From: Rhodoblastus sphagnicola
GTDB taxonomy: Bacteria; Pseudomonadota; Alphaproteobacteria; Rhizobiales; Beijerinckiaceae
Assembly (NCBI RefSeq): GCF_002937075.1
Contig: NZ_NHSJ01000129.1
Coordinates: 62,001-126,000 of the forward strand
DNA: 64,000 bases
Reading direction: 5' to 3'
The notes beneath the pieces were generated by a model. That model worked only from the letters and a program-made list of their open reading frames with translations, was not told where the DNA came from and did not search any database. This document shows positions 44,557 to 53,027 of the stretch, one piece after another. Position numbers and translations under genes: made by a program. The stretch's first letter is position 1; every line of letters starts with the position of its first letter.

Positions 44557-44596
44557 GTTTTCGCGGATTGCGAAGCAATCTCGCGGAAACCGTATT
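44557..44596. repeat. Dispersed palindromic element, copy 1
   Basis: Read on the minus strand, ATACGGTTTCCGC, two variable bases, then ATTGC-TTC-GCAAT and CCGCGAAAAC. The element recurs at 62456-62494 with 33 of 39 bases identical, and the central stem differs by a compensating pair (ATTGC/GCAAT against ATCGC/GCGAT). This is an intergenic REP-like element. Confidence 0.65.
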
Positions 44597-44607
44597 AGAC
44601 AGGTGTC

Positions 44608-44636
44608 GCCCTCGCGCCGTCGGGCGGCGCGAGGGC
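44608..44636 (-). terminator. Terminator hairpin after the OprB-type porin gene
   Basis: GCCCTCGCGCCG (44608-44619) and CGGCGCGAGGGC (44625-44636) form a 12-bp perfect stem with a TCGGG loop, seven bases beyond the porin stop codon. No U-run follows. Confidence 0.6.
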
Positions 44637-44642
44637 GCTTGA

Positions 44643-45995
44643 TCAGAAATTCATCGTCGAGCGCACGCCGAACACAGCCGCGTCGCGCACGCGCGCGCCA
44701 TTGGCGTCGGCCACGCCGCCGCCGGGGCTGAAAATATACTGGAAGTCCGGCTGCAGGCTCCAACCCGGAACGATCTGGGCCTGATAGGAAAGCTCCAGCA
44801 CGGATTCGGCGCGGCGCAACACCGTCAGGCCGGCATCGATGTCGGAGTCCCGCGCCTGATCGGAGATATGGGCGTAGCCGAAGGCGACGCCGAAGCCGTC
44901 ATCAGGACGGCCGGGAACGAGGCCAGAGAAAGTCAGGCCGGCGTCCGCGTAGAAATCGACCAGGTTGCGCGTCTGCGGCCCGCCGCCGACGCGCACGAAA
45001 AACGCCCCGCCCTTGGCCGCGTCCTCGCCGGTTCCAAGTTTCCAGAACTGCTGGTCCCAGATGCCGTAAACGCCCCAGTCGCCCTTGAGCGTCGTGCCGA
45101 AGCGCTGATGGGCGAAATCGCCGTAATGCTCGAAGGCGCCGAGTTTGATCGAACCCGCGAGGCCATCGTCCTTGCCCTGATTGTAGCGGTATTGAACTTC
45201 CTGCATGGCCAGCGGCGCGTCTTGCAGGCGGAAATTGGTTCCGTATCGGTTGCAGCGCTGTGAGTCGTCCCCGCACGAACCGGAGGGATCGCCGTCGAAC
45301 ACGGCGGCGAGGATGTTGACCGGGTCGGAATCATTGCCGAGTTTTACGCGCACGCCGGGCGTGGCGAAGGGATAGCCGGGACCGCCGCTGGGCAGATTGG
45401 CGCCGGTGAAGGCGGGCCAGCCGAAGGTGCCGTTGATGAACAGCGCGCTGTATTTGCTGGCGAAGAATTCGGTGTCGGCGGCAAGCTGGCCGAAACGCAC
45501 GCCGAGCCGGTCGTCAAAGGCTTTTTGTTCGTACCACAGTTCGTAGAGACGAACGGTGGGCAGCGCCTCGATGTTGCTGACGGTCAGAGTGTTGCCAAGA
45601 TAATAGCGCGACAGGCCCGTTCCATGAATCCAGTAGCCGTTGGCGTGGAAGGCGCCGCCTGTCAAGCCCGCGAGCTTCTCCATGTCGGCGTCGACAGCCA
45701 GTTCCATGCGCCCATCGTAGACGCCGCCCCGGCGCAGACCGCCGGAGGCGTTGCCGAGCACTTCGCCGATATAGTTGAGCTGGACGAATATGCCCCTGTC
45801 CTTGAGCTGCCTCTTGGCGTCGGCGATCGGCGCCAGGGCGGGAAGGCTGGTGAGCAGCGACGGCAGTTCGTCCGCTGCGGGTTCCGCTGGCTTGGCGTCC
45901 TCGGCGGCCTGCGCCGAGGTGGCGGCAAGAAGCGCAAGGAGACTTGCGCGAACGGCCCATTTCTGCTTCGTCGCGGTGAGACGCGCCCCGGTCAT
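44643..45995 (-). CDS. OprB-family outer-membrane porin
   Basis: A 450-residue beta-barrel of the carbohydrate-selective porin B family. Signal peptide cleaves near AQA-A (about 30). Family features: an N-terminal periplasmic helix (ADAKRQLKDRGIFVQLNYIG), YELWYEQKAFDDRLGVRFGQ, and a C-terminus ending in phenylalanine (RSTMNF). Cysteines in GSCGDDSQRC probably make a loop disulfide. GGAG precedes the ATG at 45995. Lying between efe and feo genes it may have an iron-related role; that is not evident from sequence. Confidence 0.82.
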   Translation of the reverse strand: MTGARLTATKQKWAVRASLLALLAATSAQAAEDAKPAEPAADELPSLLTSLPALAPIADAKRQLKDRGIFVQLNYIGEVLGNASGGLRRGGVYDGRMELAVDADMEKLAGLTGGAFHANGYWIHGTGLSRYYLGNTLTVSNIEALPTVRLYELWYEQKAFDDRLGVRFGQLAADTEFFASKYSALFINGTFGWPAFTGANLPSGGPGYPFATPGVRVKLGNDSDPVNILAAVFDGDPSGSCGDDSQRCNRYGTNFRLQDAPLAMQEVQYRYNQGKDDGLAGSIKLGAFEHYGDFAHQRFGTTLKGDWGVYGIWDQQFWKLGTGEDAAKGGAFFVRVGGGPQTRNLVDFYADAGLTFSGLVPGRPDDGFGVAFGYAHISDQARDSDIDAGLTVLRRAESVLELSYQAQIVPGWSLQPDFQYIFSPGGGVADANGARVRDAAVFGVRSTMNF

Positions 45996-46129
45996 GTCAA
46001 ACTCCAATTTATTCTTGTTGGGTGATGGATTCCCGTTGCCGAGATGCTTTGCTAAGCAGTTGAAGGCAATGGAAACTTGCGGAGAACAGTTGAATTTTCC
46101 GAACCCGCGGCGGCAACGGCGCGACCGCG

Positions 46130-47407
46130 TCATGGCGGGCTCCCCGTCGGGACCAGGGCGGATTCCAGGGCGCGCAGGAAGGTTGTCGCGCTCGCCGTGC
46201 GCAGCGGCCGCATCGGCTTGCCCTCGCTCTGGCAGATTTTCTTGACGGCCTCGACCGCGCTGTGGCTGACGCAATCGACAGGAAAGAACACGGCGTCCGC
46301 CTGGCGCACGAGTTCGCCGAGCCGGGCGGAGGAATTTTCCAGCCCGCCGTCGTGATGAAGCAACTGCCCGTTGCGGCCGGCGATCAGTTGGCGGAGCTTG
46401 CACACGGTTTGCGGACGCCCGCCGACGTAGAGCAGGCAGCGGCCGCACAGGCTCGCGGTCTTGCCATCGCCGTCCGCGCCATCGTCCAGACTCTCATCCC
46501 CGGTCCAGCCCCGCGCCGGTTCCGCGACGGTGGCCTCGGCGGCGTGCAGGCGGGCGCGCAAATGTTCGCATTGCAGTTCGAAGCCGGTGGCCTCGCGCTT
46601 GAGAAGCGCATTCTCCTGCCGCAACAGTTCAAGTTCGTCCGCCTGCGCCCGCAACTCGGACGCCAACCGGTTATGGTCGGCGAGGCCCCGCAGCAGCGCG
46701 CATTCGTCTTCGAGCGTCTCCATCGCCGCGACGCGGTCGCGCAGCCGCGCCATTTCCGCCTGGGCCTCGCGCAGGTGGGCGGCGCGCTCGTCGATTCGCG
46801 CGGTCAGGCGGCGGGCGAGTTCGCCCTTCTCCCGGCGCGCCTCCGCGATGGCGCGGGCGTCGCCGCGATTGGAGGCGCCGGACATGTGCGACATCATGTG
46901 GATTTCGCCATAGACCCGCGATTCGACATCGGGCGGCAGCTTGGGATGGGTGAGCATCGCCCAATAGGCGCCGGGCGCAAGGCCAGCATCGACCGCCGCC
47001 TCCCAATAGCCGATGAAATCCTCGGCGCTTTCCAGCGCGCGCGCCTTGCGGATGGCGCCTTCGAACTTGGCGTCGAGATGTTTTGTCACAGCGCGGGCCG
47101 CCGCGGTCTCGGTGCTCATCCGCGCGGTGAGCGTGCCGTGAATGTCGTAGTCGCTCATGCGCCAGGGGTCGTCGACCACGCCGCATTTTTTCGCGATGCG
47201 ACGCAATTCGCCAAGCGACATGCACGTGCCGACGATCGAGCACAGCGAGGCGCCGCGCACTTCCCATATAGTGAGACGGCGCCCGTCGGCGCGATGGTCG
47301 GCCGTGACGCTGTTGGCGGGCGGCCGCACGAGATCGGCCAGGATCGGCGTCAACCCGGAAGAGGCCAGCGCCAGCGCCGCCGGCGCGACGGTCGGCTTCT
47401 TCTTCAT
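46130..47407 (-). CDS. DUF2325 coiled-coil protein divergent from feoABC
   Basis: A 425-residue cytosolic protein. The N-terminal part (about 40-180) contains a cysteine-containing segment (SLCSIVGTCMSLGELRRIAK); the centre (about 185-300) is a long coiled coil (DRVAAMETLEDECALLRGLA); the C-terminus is DUF2325, with LCGRCLLYVGGRPQTVCKLR and conserved cysteines, then a Rossmann-like half ending SEGKPMRPLR. It is transcribed away from feoA, sharing the 240-base region with an ICE-like box. The function is unknown; DUF2325 proteins often accompany Feo or nitrogenase loci. Confidence 0.75.
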   Translation of the reverse strand: MKKKPTVAPAALALASSGLTPILADLVRPPANSVTADHRADGRRLTIWEVRGASLCSIVGTCMSLGELRRIAKKCGVVDDPWRMSDYDIHGTLTARMSTETAAARAVTKHLDAKFEGAIRKARALESAEDFIGYWEAAVDAGLAPGAYWAMLTHPKLPPDVESRVYGEIHMMSHMSGASNRGDARAIAEARREKGELARRLTARIDERAAHLREAQAEMARLRDRVAAMETLEDECALLRGLADHNRLASELRAQADELELLRQENALLKREATGFELQCEHLRARLHAAEATVAEPARGWTGDESLDDGADGDGKTASLCGRCLLYVGGRPQTVCKLRQLIAGRNGQLLHHDGGLENSSARLGELVRQADAVFFPVDCVSHSAVEAVKKICQSEGKPMRPLRTASATTFLRALESALVPTGSPP

Positions 47408-47548
47408 GACCGCGCCGCGCCGGCGCGGTCAAATTCGCCGCACGCGAACGATCGACGACGCTGGCAAGTCATGGTAGCTCTCCAAAATCTGTTGTCTCCA
47501 GGATGAGACAACACTTCGGGCGGCGCCGCTCAAGCGAAATAGCCGTAG

Positions 47549-47564
47549 TTGGAACACTTCTAAA
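47549..47564 (+). promoter_or_regulatory. ICE-like Irr box between the DUF2325 gene and feoA
   Basis: TTGGAACACTTCTAAA matches the Irr element pattern (TTTAGAA-N3-TTCTAAA) with deviations in the left arm. It lies 87 bases before feoA and 142 bases before the divergent DUF2325 gene. Confidence 0.5.
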
Positions 47565-47650
47565 CTGCGGCGATCGCCTTGACCAAGGCCTGTCCCTCTC
47601 GGAATAATCGACACTTGACCGAAGTGATTTCACTGCCGAACGAGGCGCTC

Positions 47651-47893
47651 ATGACTGACGACGCGATTTCCTTGCAAACGATGAAGCCGGGGGACGCCGC
47701 CCGCATCGTCGGTTTCGTGAAGGGCGAGCGCGCGTACCGCCAGCGCCTGCTGGCCATGGGCTTGACGCCGGGAACCGTCTTCTCCGTGACCCGCGTCGCG
47801 CCGCTCGGCGATCCCCTGGAAATCTCGGTGCGCAATTTCACGCTCACGCTGCGCCGGCGCGAGGCGGCCATTCTACTGGCGGAAAGGCTCTGA
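47651..47893 (+). CDS. feoA: Ferrous iron transport protein A
   Basis: An 80-residue SH3-like cytosolic protein (GDAARIVGFVKGERAYRQRL, then GDPLEISVRNFTLTLRRREA) that binds or regulates FeoB. The ATG at 47651 lies two bases upstream of the feoB unit end-to-start junction (stop 47891-47893, feoB at 47896). It is preceded by an ICE-like box. Typical length. Confidence 0.88.
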   Translation: MTDDAISLQTMKPGDAARIVGFVKGERAYRQRLLAMGLTPGTVFSVTRVAPLGDPLEISVRNFTLTLRRREAAILLAERL

Positions 47894-47895
47894 TC

Positions 47896-50244
47896 ATGAC
47901 CCACGTGGTGGCTGTCGTCGGCAATCCCAATTGCGGCAAGACGACCATGTTCAACGCGCTCACCGGTTCGACGCAGCAGGTCGGCAACTGGCCGGGCGTC
48001 ACTGTGGAGAAGAAGGTCGGCTCCTACAGGCTGGAGGACGAAAAGTTCGACCTGGTGGACCTGCCCGGCATCTACATGATCGGGAGTCTGGCGCAGGGGG
48101 CCGAGGACGAGCGCGTGGCCCGCGATTTCATCCTTTCCGGCGAGGCGGAAGTCGTCGTCAACATCCTCGACGCCGCCAATCTGGAGCGCAACCTCTATCT
48201 GACCACGCAATTGCTGGAGATGCGGGTTCCGGTCGTGGTCGCCGTCAACATGGTGGATCTGGCCGAGAAGAGCGGCATCCATATCGACGTGAAGGCCTTG
48301 TCGCGGAAGCTGGACTGCCCGGTGGTCTCCATCGTCGCCAGCCGGCGCAAAGGCGTGGCCGAACTGAAGGCGGCCATAGCCGCCGCCTGCCGCAAGCCGT
48401 CGATTCCCTCGGTCCGGCTTGAACACGCCCCGGCGGTGGAAGCCGCGCGCGCCGCCCTGCTGCCCAGGATCGCCGAGGCGGCGGGCGCCCGAGGCGTCGA
48501 TCCCGCCTGGGTGGCGCTCAAACTGCTGGAAGGCGACGGCTTCGCCGAAGCGTTGGCCGGCCAGGACTTGGCGAGCGAGATCAAAGAGCATGGCGCGGCG
48601 ATCGAAGACGCCTGCGGCGATGAAGCCGACATCATCATCGCCGACGGCCGCTATCGCTTCATCGGCGACGTCATCGCCGCCTGTTTCCGCCAGCCGCGCA
48701 AGATTTCGTTAAAACTGACGCGGCGCATCGACAGGATCGTGCTGAACCGTTTCTTGGGCGTGCCCGTGTTCCTGTTCGCCATGTATCTGATGTTCCTGTT
48801 CACGATGAAGGTGGGCGGCGCCTTCATCGAGTTCTTCGGCCTCACGGCGGAAGCCGTGTTCGTCGACGGCGTCGGGGAGGCGCTCAAGGCGATCAACGCG
48901 CCGGAATGGCTGACCGTGTTCGTCGCCACCGGCATCGGCGGCGGCATAAAAACCGTCGCCACTTTCATTCCCATCATCGGCTCGCTGTTTCTGTTCCTGT
49001 CGTTCCTTGAAGACTCCGGCTACATGGCGCGCGCCGCCTTCGTCATGGACCGCGCCATGCGCGCCATCGGCCTGCCCGGCAAAAGCTTCGTGCCGCTGAT
49101 CGTCGGCTTCGGCTGCAACGTGCCGGCGATCATGGCGACGCGGACGCTGGAGAACCGCCGCGACCGCATCCTCACCATGATGATGGCGCCGTTCATGTCC
49201 TGCGGCGCGCGGCTGCCGGTTTACGCCCTGTTCGCCGCCGCGTTTTTCACGAGCAACGGCCAGAACGTGGTGTTCGCGCTTTATCTGCTGGGCATCGGCT
49301 TCGCGGTGGCGACCGGTCTGCTGCTGAAGGCGACCTTGCTGAAGGGCGAGACCTCGCCCTTCGTGATGGAATTGCCGCCCTATCATCTGCCCACGCCGCA
49401 CACCGTGCTGCTTCAGGCCTGGCGACGGCTGCGCGAATTCATTTTTCGTGCGGGACAAATCATCGTGCCCATTGTCGCCGCGCTCAGCTTCTTCAACGCG
49501 CTGGGAACGGACGGGACGTTCGGCAAGGAGAACACGCGCGACTCCGTGCTCGCCGTCGCGAGCCAGGCCATTACGCCGATATTTCGCCCGCTCGGCGTGA
49601 CCGACGAGAACTGGCCGGCCGCCGTCGGCCTGTTCACCGGCATTTTCGCCAAGGAGGCCGTGGTCGGGACGCTGAATTCGCTCTACACCGAAATGGGCGC
49701 GGCGGACGCGGCCGCGAAGGCGCGGGCCGGGGGCGAAACAGCGGCGCCGAAGGAAAGCGGCGGCATTGTCGCCAAGCTCTCGGAAGCCGTCGCCACCATT
49801 CCCGCCAAATTCGGCGAGATCGGCTCTTCGCTGATCGATCCGCTGGGGCTGAACGTGTCCTACACCGGCGACGCCGCGCAGGCGGCGACCGAACTGAAGG
49901 TGCAGGACGGCGTGTTCGGCGCGATGACCAGCCGTTTCGACGGCCTCGCCGGCGCCTTCGCCTACATGCTGTTCATCCTGCTCTACACGCCCTGCGTGGC
50001 GGCGCTGGGCGCGATCCGCCACGAGGCGGGCCTGGCCTGGACAGCCTTCGCGGCGGGCTGGAACACGGCGCTCGGCTACACGGCGGCGGTCGCGTTCTAC
50101 CAGATCGCCACCTTCTCGCGCGATCCCGTATCGTCATCGAACACGCTTGCGGCCTGCGTCGGATTGGCCGGGCTCGCGATCGGATTGATGATCGTGGCTG
50201 GTCGCATGCGCCTGCGCGCGCTCGCGGCGGCCCCGGCGGAGTGA
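47896..50244 (+). CDS. feoB: Ferrous iron transporter B
   Basis: A 782-residue inner-membrane Fe(II) transporter. The N-terminal G domain has the P-loop GNPNCGKT (9-16), switch NWPGVTVEKK, DLPG and NMVD. The C-terminal membrane part carries the two Gate regions with conserved cysteines (GFGCNVPAIMATRTLENRRD and CGARLPVY) and TPCVAALGAIRHE near the end. It is followed five bases later by feoC. Probably induced under anaerobic low-iron conditions through Irr or FNR-type regulators. Confidence 0.95.
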   Translation: MTHVVAVVGNPNCGKTTMFNALTGSTQQVGNWPGVTVEKKVGSYRLEDEKFDLVDLPGIYMIGSLAQGAEDERVARDFILSGEAEVVVNILDAANLERNLYLTTQLLEMRVPVVVAVNMVDLAEKSGIHIDVKALSRKLDCPVVSIVASRRKGVAELKAAIAAACRKPSIPSVRLEHAPAVEAARAALLPRIAEAAGARGVDPAWVALKLLEGDGFAEALAGQDLASEIKEHGAAIEDACGDEADIIIADGRYRFIGDVIAACFRQPRKISLKLTRRIDRIVLNRFLGVPVFLFAMYLMFLFTMKVGGAFIEFFGLTAEAVFVDGVGEALKAINAPEWLTVFVATGIGGGIKTVATFIPIIGSLFLFLSFLEDSGYMARAAFVMDRAMRAIGLPGKSFVPLIVGFGCNVPAIMATRTLENRRDRILTMMMAPFMSCGARLPVYALFAAAFFTSNGQNVVFALYLLGIGFAVATGLLLKATLLKGETSPFVMELPPYHLPTPHTVLLQAWRRLREFIFRAGQIIVPIVAALSFFNALGTDGTFGKENTRDSVLAVASQAITPIFRPLGVTDENWPAAVGLFTGIFAKEAVVGTLNSLYTEMGAADAAAKARAGGETAAPKESGGIVAKLSEAVATIPAKFGEIGSSLIDPLGLNVSYTGDAAQAATELKVQDGVFGAMTSRFDGLAGAFAYMLFILLYTPCVAALGAIRHEAGLAWTAFAAGWNTALGYTAAVAFYQIATFSRDPVSSSNTLAACVGLAGLAIGLMIVAGRMRLRALAAAPAE

Positions 50245-50248
50245 CGCC

Positions 50249-50473
50249 ATGACGATGACGCTGACCGACGCCAAGGCCTATCTGATGGACAAGCGGCGCG
50301 CCACGCTTTGCGATATCGCGACCCATTTCGATTCATCGCCCGACGCCGCGCGGCACGTCATGCAGCATTGGGTGGCGAAGGGTCGGGCAAAACTGCTGCG
50401 AGGCGCGCCCTGCAAGGCCGGCTGCGCCTGCGCCAGCCGGCCCGACGACGTCTATGAATGGGTGACGCCATGA
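50249..50473 (+). CDS. feoC: FeoC-like [Fe-S]-dependent regulator
   Basis: A 74-residue winged-helix protein (LTDAKAYLMDKRRATLCDIA, then SSPDAARHVMQHWVAKGRAK) with a cysteine cluster CKAGCAC near residues 55-61, as in FeoC proteins that bind an iron-sulfur cluster or regulate FeoB stability. It is the last gene of feoABC. Confidence 0.82.
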   Translation: MTMTLTDAKAYLMDKRRATLCDIATHFDSSPDAARHVMQHWVAKGRAKLLRGAPCKAGCACASRPDDVYEWVTP

Positions 50474-50479
50474 TCGGCG

Positions 50480-50743
50480 CGCAAGCAGGCGCGGGGCGTT
50501 GGCGGTCACCGGCGCGGTCGCGCCGGTGTTGGCGAGAACGGCCGGCCACAGGCCGGTCAGCCCGACCAGCGTGGTGACGAGAAAATCCCTGCGGCCTTAA
50601 GATCGCGCACGATGCGCTGCTTGTCCTCCGGCATCCGTTCGGCGCGCGTCGCGACGCCGGGCGTTGCGCCGAACGCCCGCACGAAGACCGTCTTGCCCTC
50701 GGCGTTGAGCGCCTCGCCATCGGCGCCGTCGCGCGGGGGCGAA
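50480..50743 (-). pseudogene. Relic of a P1B-type metal ATPase
   Basis: Leftward frames contain ALNAEGKTVFVRAFG, then ERMPEDKQRIVRDLKAAG (normally part of the hinge region before GDGVND) and, in another frame, VTTLVGLTGLWPAVLANTGA and VTANAPRLLAR, the usual last helix of Zn/Cd/Cu-type ATPases. The catalytic hinge between the blocks and all upstream domains are missing. Tail-to-tail with feoC. An intact metal pump gene was lost here. Confidence 0.75.
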
Positions 50744-50744
50744 T

Positions 50745-51170
50745 TCACTCTGCGGCGGTCGCCAGCGCGACGCGTTCGCAGCGCGCGAGATAGCGGAGGC
50801 ATTGCTGCTCGCGATCATAGCCAAGCAGCGCGCCGAGCATGAAATCCTCTTCCGCCGTCAGCATGTTCAGCGGTCGCGTCGCCAGCGCGCGCGCCACATC
50901 GACGAAGGCGCGCCGGCCGAAGAACAGGTTGGCCTTGGCGGGACACACCTCCTGGACGAAATGGTCGATGCCGAGCTTTCCCAGACGGTCGCGCGCGCGC
51001 GCCAGTTCAGCGCGGGTCAGCGTCATCAGGAACAGGGCGCGGACGCCGCGCCCATATTCATAGACATGGTGATGCAGCAATCGCAGAAACGAGTCTCCCT
51101 CGACCGCGCAGGGCGGCGCGAACGGCTGGGGCGCTTCGGCCCCTGCGATCAAAGCAATTGGCTCAGCCAT
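50745..51170 (-). CDS. DUF2023 protein, partner of flavodoxin
   Basis: A 141-residue protein with a leading low-complexity segment and then LRLLHHHVYEYGRGVRALFL and FFGRRAFVDVARALATRPLN, the DUF2023 pattern. DUF2023 genes are typically adjacent to flavodoxin genes. It begins 22 bases inside the end of the flavodoxin gene, so the two are coupled. A histidine run (LLHHHVYEYG) and two cysteines may bind metal. Biochemical role unknown. Confidence 0.75.
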   Translation of the reverse strand: MAEPIALIAGAEAPQPFAPPCAVEGDSFLRLLHHHVYEYGRGVRALFLMTLTRAELARARDRLGKLGIDHFVQEVCPAKANLFFGRRAFVDVARALATRPLNMLTAEEDFMLGALLGYDREQQCLRYLARCERVALATAAE

Positions 51171-51631
51171 GCGCTCACTCTCTTTTCGGTCATGCCGGAC
51201 TGGGTGTCGAGGTCGAGGGCGAGGCCGACGAACTGGCCATCGCGTTCGGCGGTGGACTCGATATAGTCGAAGCCCTTGGTGTCCGTGAAGCCGACGACAT
51301 TGGCGCCGAGCGCCGAAACCTCGTCGTAGAGAATGCCCATGGCGTCGAGGAAGGAGGTGGGATAATTCTGCTGGTCGCCAGTTCCGAACAGGGCGATCTT
51401 CTTGCCCTTGAGATTGGCGCCGCGCAGCTTGTCGATATTGTCTTCCCAATCCGTTTGCAGGGTTCCGTCGCCATAGGTGGGCGAGCCAAGCACCAACAAA
51501 TCGCAGTTTTCAAAATCCACGACGGCGGCCTTCTTGATGTCGATGGTCCGCCCCTGGCATTTGGCTGCGATTTTTGCGGCGACGCCGCGTGTCGCGCCGC
51601 CGTCGGAACCGAAAATAATATTGATCTTCAT
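51149..51631 (-). CDS. fldA: Flavodoxin
   Basis: A 160-residue FMN electron carrier that replaces ferredoxin when iron is scarce. The phosphate loop is FGSDGGATRGVAAKI (about 6-20, with T in the GxTxG-like turn), followed by GSPTYGDGTLQTDWEDN (FMN ring loop) and GTGDQQNYPTSFLDAMG. The start at 51631 follows AAGGAAGA. An ICE-like palindrome lies 200 bases upstream, in line with induction by iron limitation. Some family members donate electrons to nitrogenase; relics of such genes lie nearby. Confidence 0.88.
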   Translation of the reverse strand: MKINIIFGSDGGATRGVAAKIAAKCQGRTIDIKKAAVVDFENCDLLVLGSPTYGDGTLQTDWEDNIDKLRGANLKGKKIALFGTGDQQNYPTSFLDAMGILYDEVSALGANVVGFTDTKGFDYIESTAERDGQFVGLALDLDTQSGMTEKRVSAWLSQLL

Positions 51632-51832
51632 GCCGTCTTCCTTGTCGCCGAGCCCGCTGAATGTCAGCAATCAGCCAATAAGCGCGCGCCGCTCCACACT
51701 TGTCTCGACAGTTTGCGATGACGACGGAGCGGCTTTTGTCGTTCGATACATCGAACGACTACATGTCGAGGTCTTGTCGCTGGCCCACAAAAAATACCAA
51801 TTCAGTTGCAGCGCACAAACAGAAACCGTGAA

Positions 51833-51850
51833 GTTAGAATTATTCTAGAT
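51833..51850 (-). promoter_or_regulatory. ICE-like Irr box upstream of flavodoxin
   Basis: TTAGAATTATTCTAGA (51834-51849) is close to TTTAGAA-N3-TTCTAAA. It lies between the flavodoxin operon (leftward) and the TonB-receptor relic (rightward), so it may once have served both. Otherwise 51632-52274 holds no supported gene. Confidence 0.6.
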
Positions 51851-52274
51851 TTAGACGCATTCGTCGCCCGCTCCGAGGCGCCGCCCTGAACGTCACGCAG
51901 GACCGGAGGCTGCGAGATGAACGGCCCGGACCACCCGGCGGCGCGTGATCCTTGCGCATCTGGTCGGAGCAATTTCTTCCGACGGCGCGTCGTCCGATCC
52001 CGAACATACCAATTTGTCAAACGAACATTTTTGCGCTTTCTTGTCGCCAAGCTGCGCATAGGGCTGCGAATTATACGCTTTTCGGCTTGATCTCGGGCTT
52101 GGCGCCGATCATGCTGCGTGATGAAAGGTCGCGCTGCATCTGTGCCGAACACGAATGCGCCGATCATGTCGCCCGCGAGGCGACCGACTGCGGCCTGAGC
52201 CGTTTCCCCCGAGAACCCTGAAGTCAGAGGCGTCGTTTTCGACGTCAAACCCGTCTTGTTCAGCAGGAGACGCC

Positions 52275-52512
52275 ATGTCCGCGCCTGTGTGTGTTCGCCG
52301 CGACGCCGGCCTGCGCCGCCGAAGACCAGTCCAGTTTGCCCGACATCACCGTGACGGCGCCGGCAAATTCGAATTCCGGCGCATCGAATGGTTTGGGGGC
52401 GAGCAATTCGCGTCCGGAAGGCTCCGTTGAAAGCGCCTATCGCACCACAACCGGTCAAGTCGGACCGCTCGGAAAGCTGTCGCTCCAGGACTTGCCCTTT
52501 TCTCTCAATCAG
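52275..52512 (+). pseudogene. TonB-dependent receptor relic, N-terminal fragment
   Basis: ATG 52275 has a good AGGAG site, but the frame is broken by a shift within the signal peptide. The shifted frame reads CAAEDQSSLPDITVTAPANS, then GPLGKLSLQDLPFSLN, the TonB box and start of the plug domain of siderophore receptors. The match stops at about 52512 and the whole barrel is missing. Downstream sequence is from a different gene. Confidence 0.7.
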
Positions 52513-52539
52513 GGTCGAGCGTTTCCCTCCGTGGGCGGC

Positions 52540-52993
52540 GCGGACCAACCCGTCCCTGTCCGCCATTGCCACCTTCGCGAGCCAGCCAAATCTTGAAGAC
52601 AGTCTGGCGCGTCATCCCGACCTCGCCCTGGTCAGCGCCAACTACGGCCTCAAGCTGTCCACGCTGGCGGCGTTCGGGGTTCCCGCCCTCGTCAGCCAAT
52701 CGGCGCGCCCCGCAAGGTCGGCCATGCGATTCATCGAAGACGCCAGGACCATGGTGAGACTGGTCGGCGACGCCGTGGGGGCAGAGGCTCCGACCATTGC
52801 GGAAGCCTGGCGCGCCTCGTTCGACGAAAGGCCGCGCTTCATTCAGAGCAGGGTTGCGGCTATTCCGCCGAAAAAGCGCCTCTCCCTCTATTACGCCCGA
52901 TTTTACCGCACCCGGCTTTCCGATGACGAGGCGCAAAAGCTTCTCGACGGGCGCTCGCCCGACGGGAGTCGTTTCAATCTGACGCGAAACTGA
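52540..52993 (+). pseudogene. Siderophore-type ABC substrate-binding protein relic
   Basis: A frame different from that of the receptor fragment reads LARHPDLALVSANYGLKLST, GVPALVSQ, RLVGDAVGAEA and RVAAIPPKKRLSLYYARF, as in the middle of FecB/BtuF-like binding proteins. N-terminal signal and C-terminal lobe are absent; it ends at 52993. Together with the preceding fragment it looks like a metallophore uptake locus collapsed by deletion. Confidence 0.6.
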
Positions 52994-53027
52994 CGTGGCA
53001 AGACGTGATCCATTGAAGGAGGCGGCG

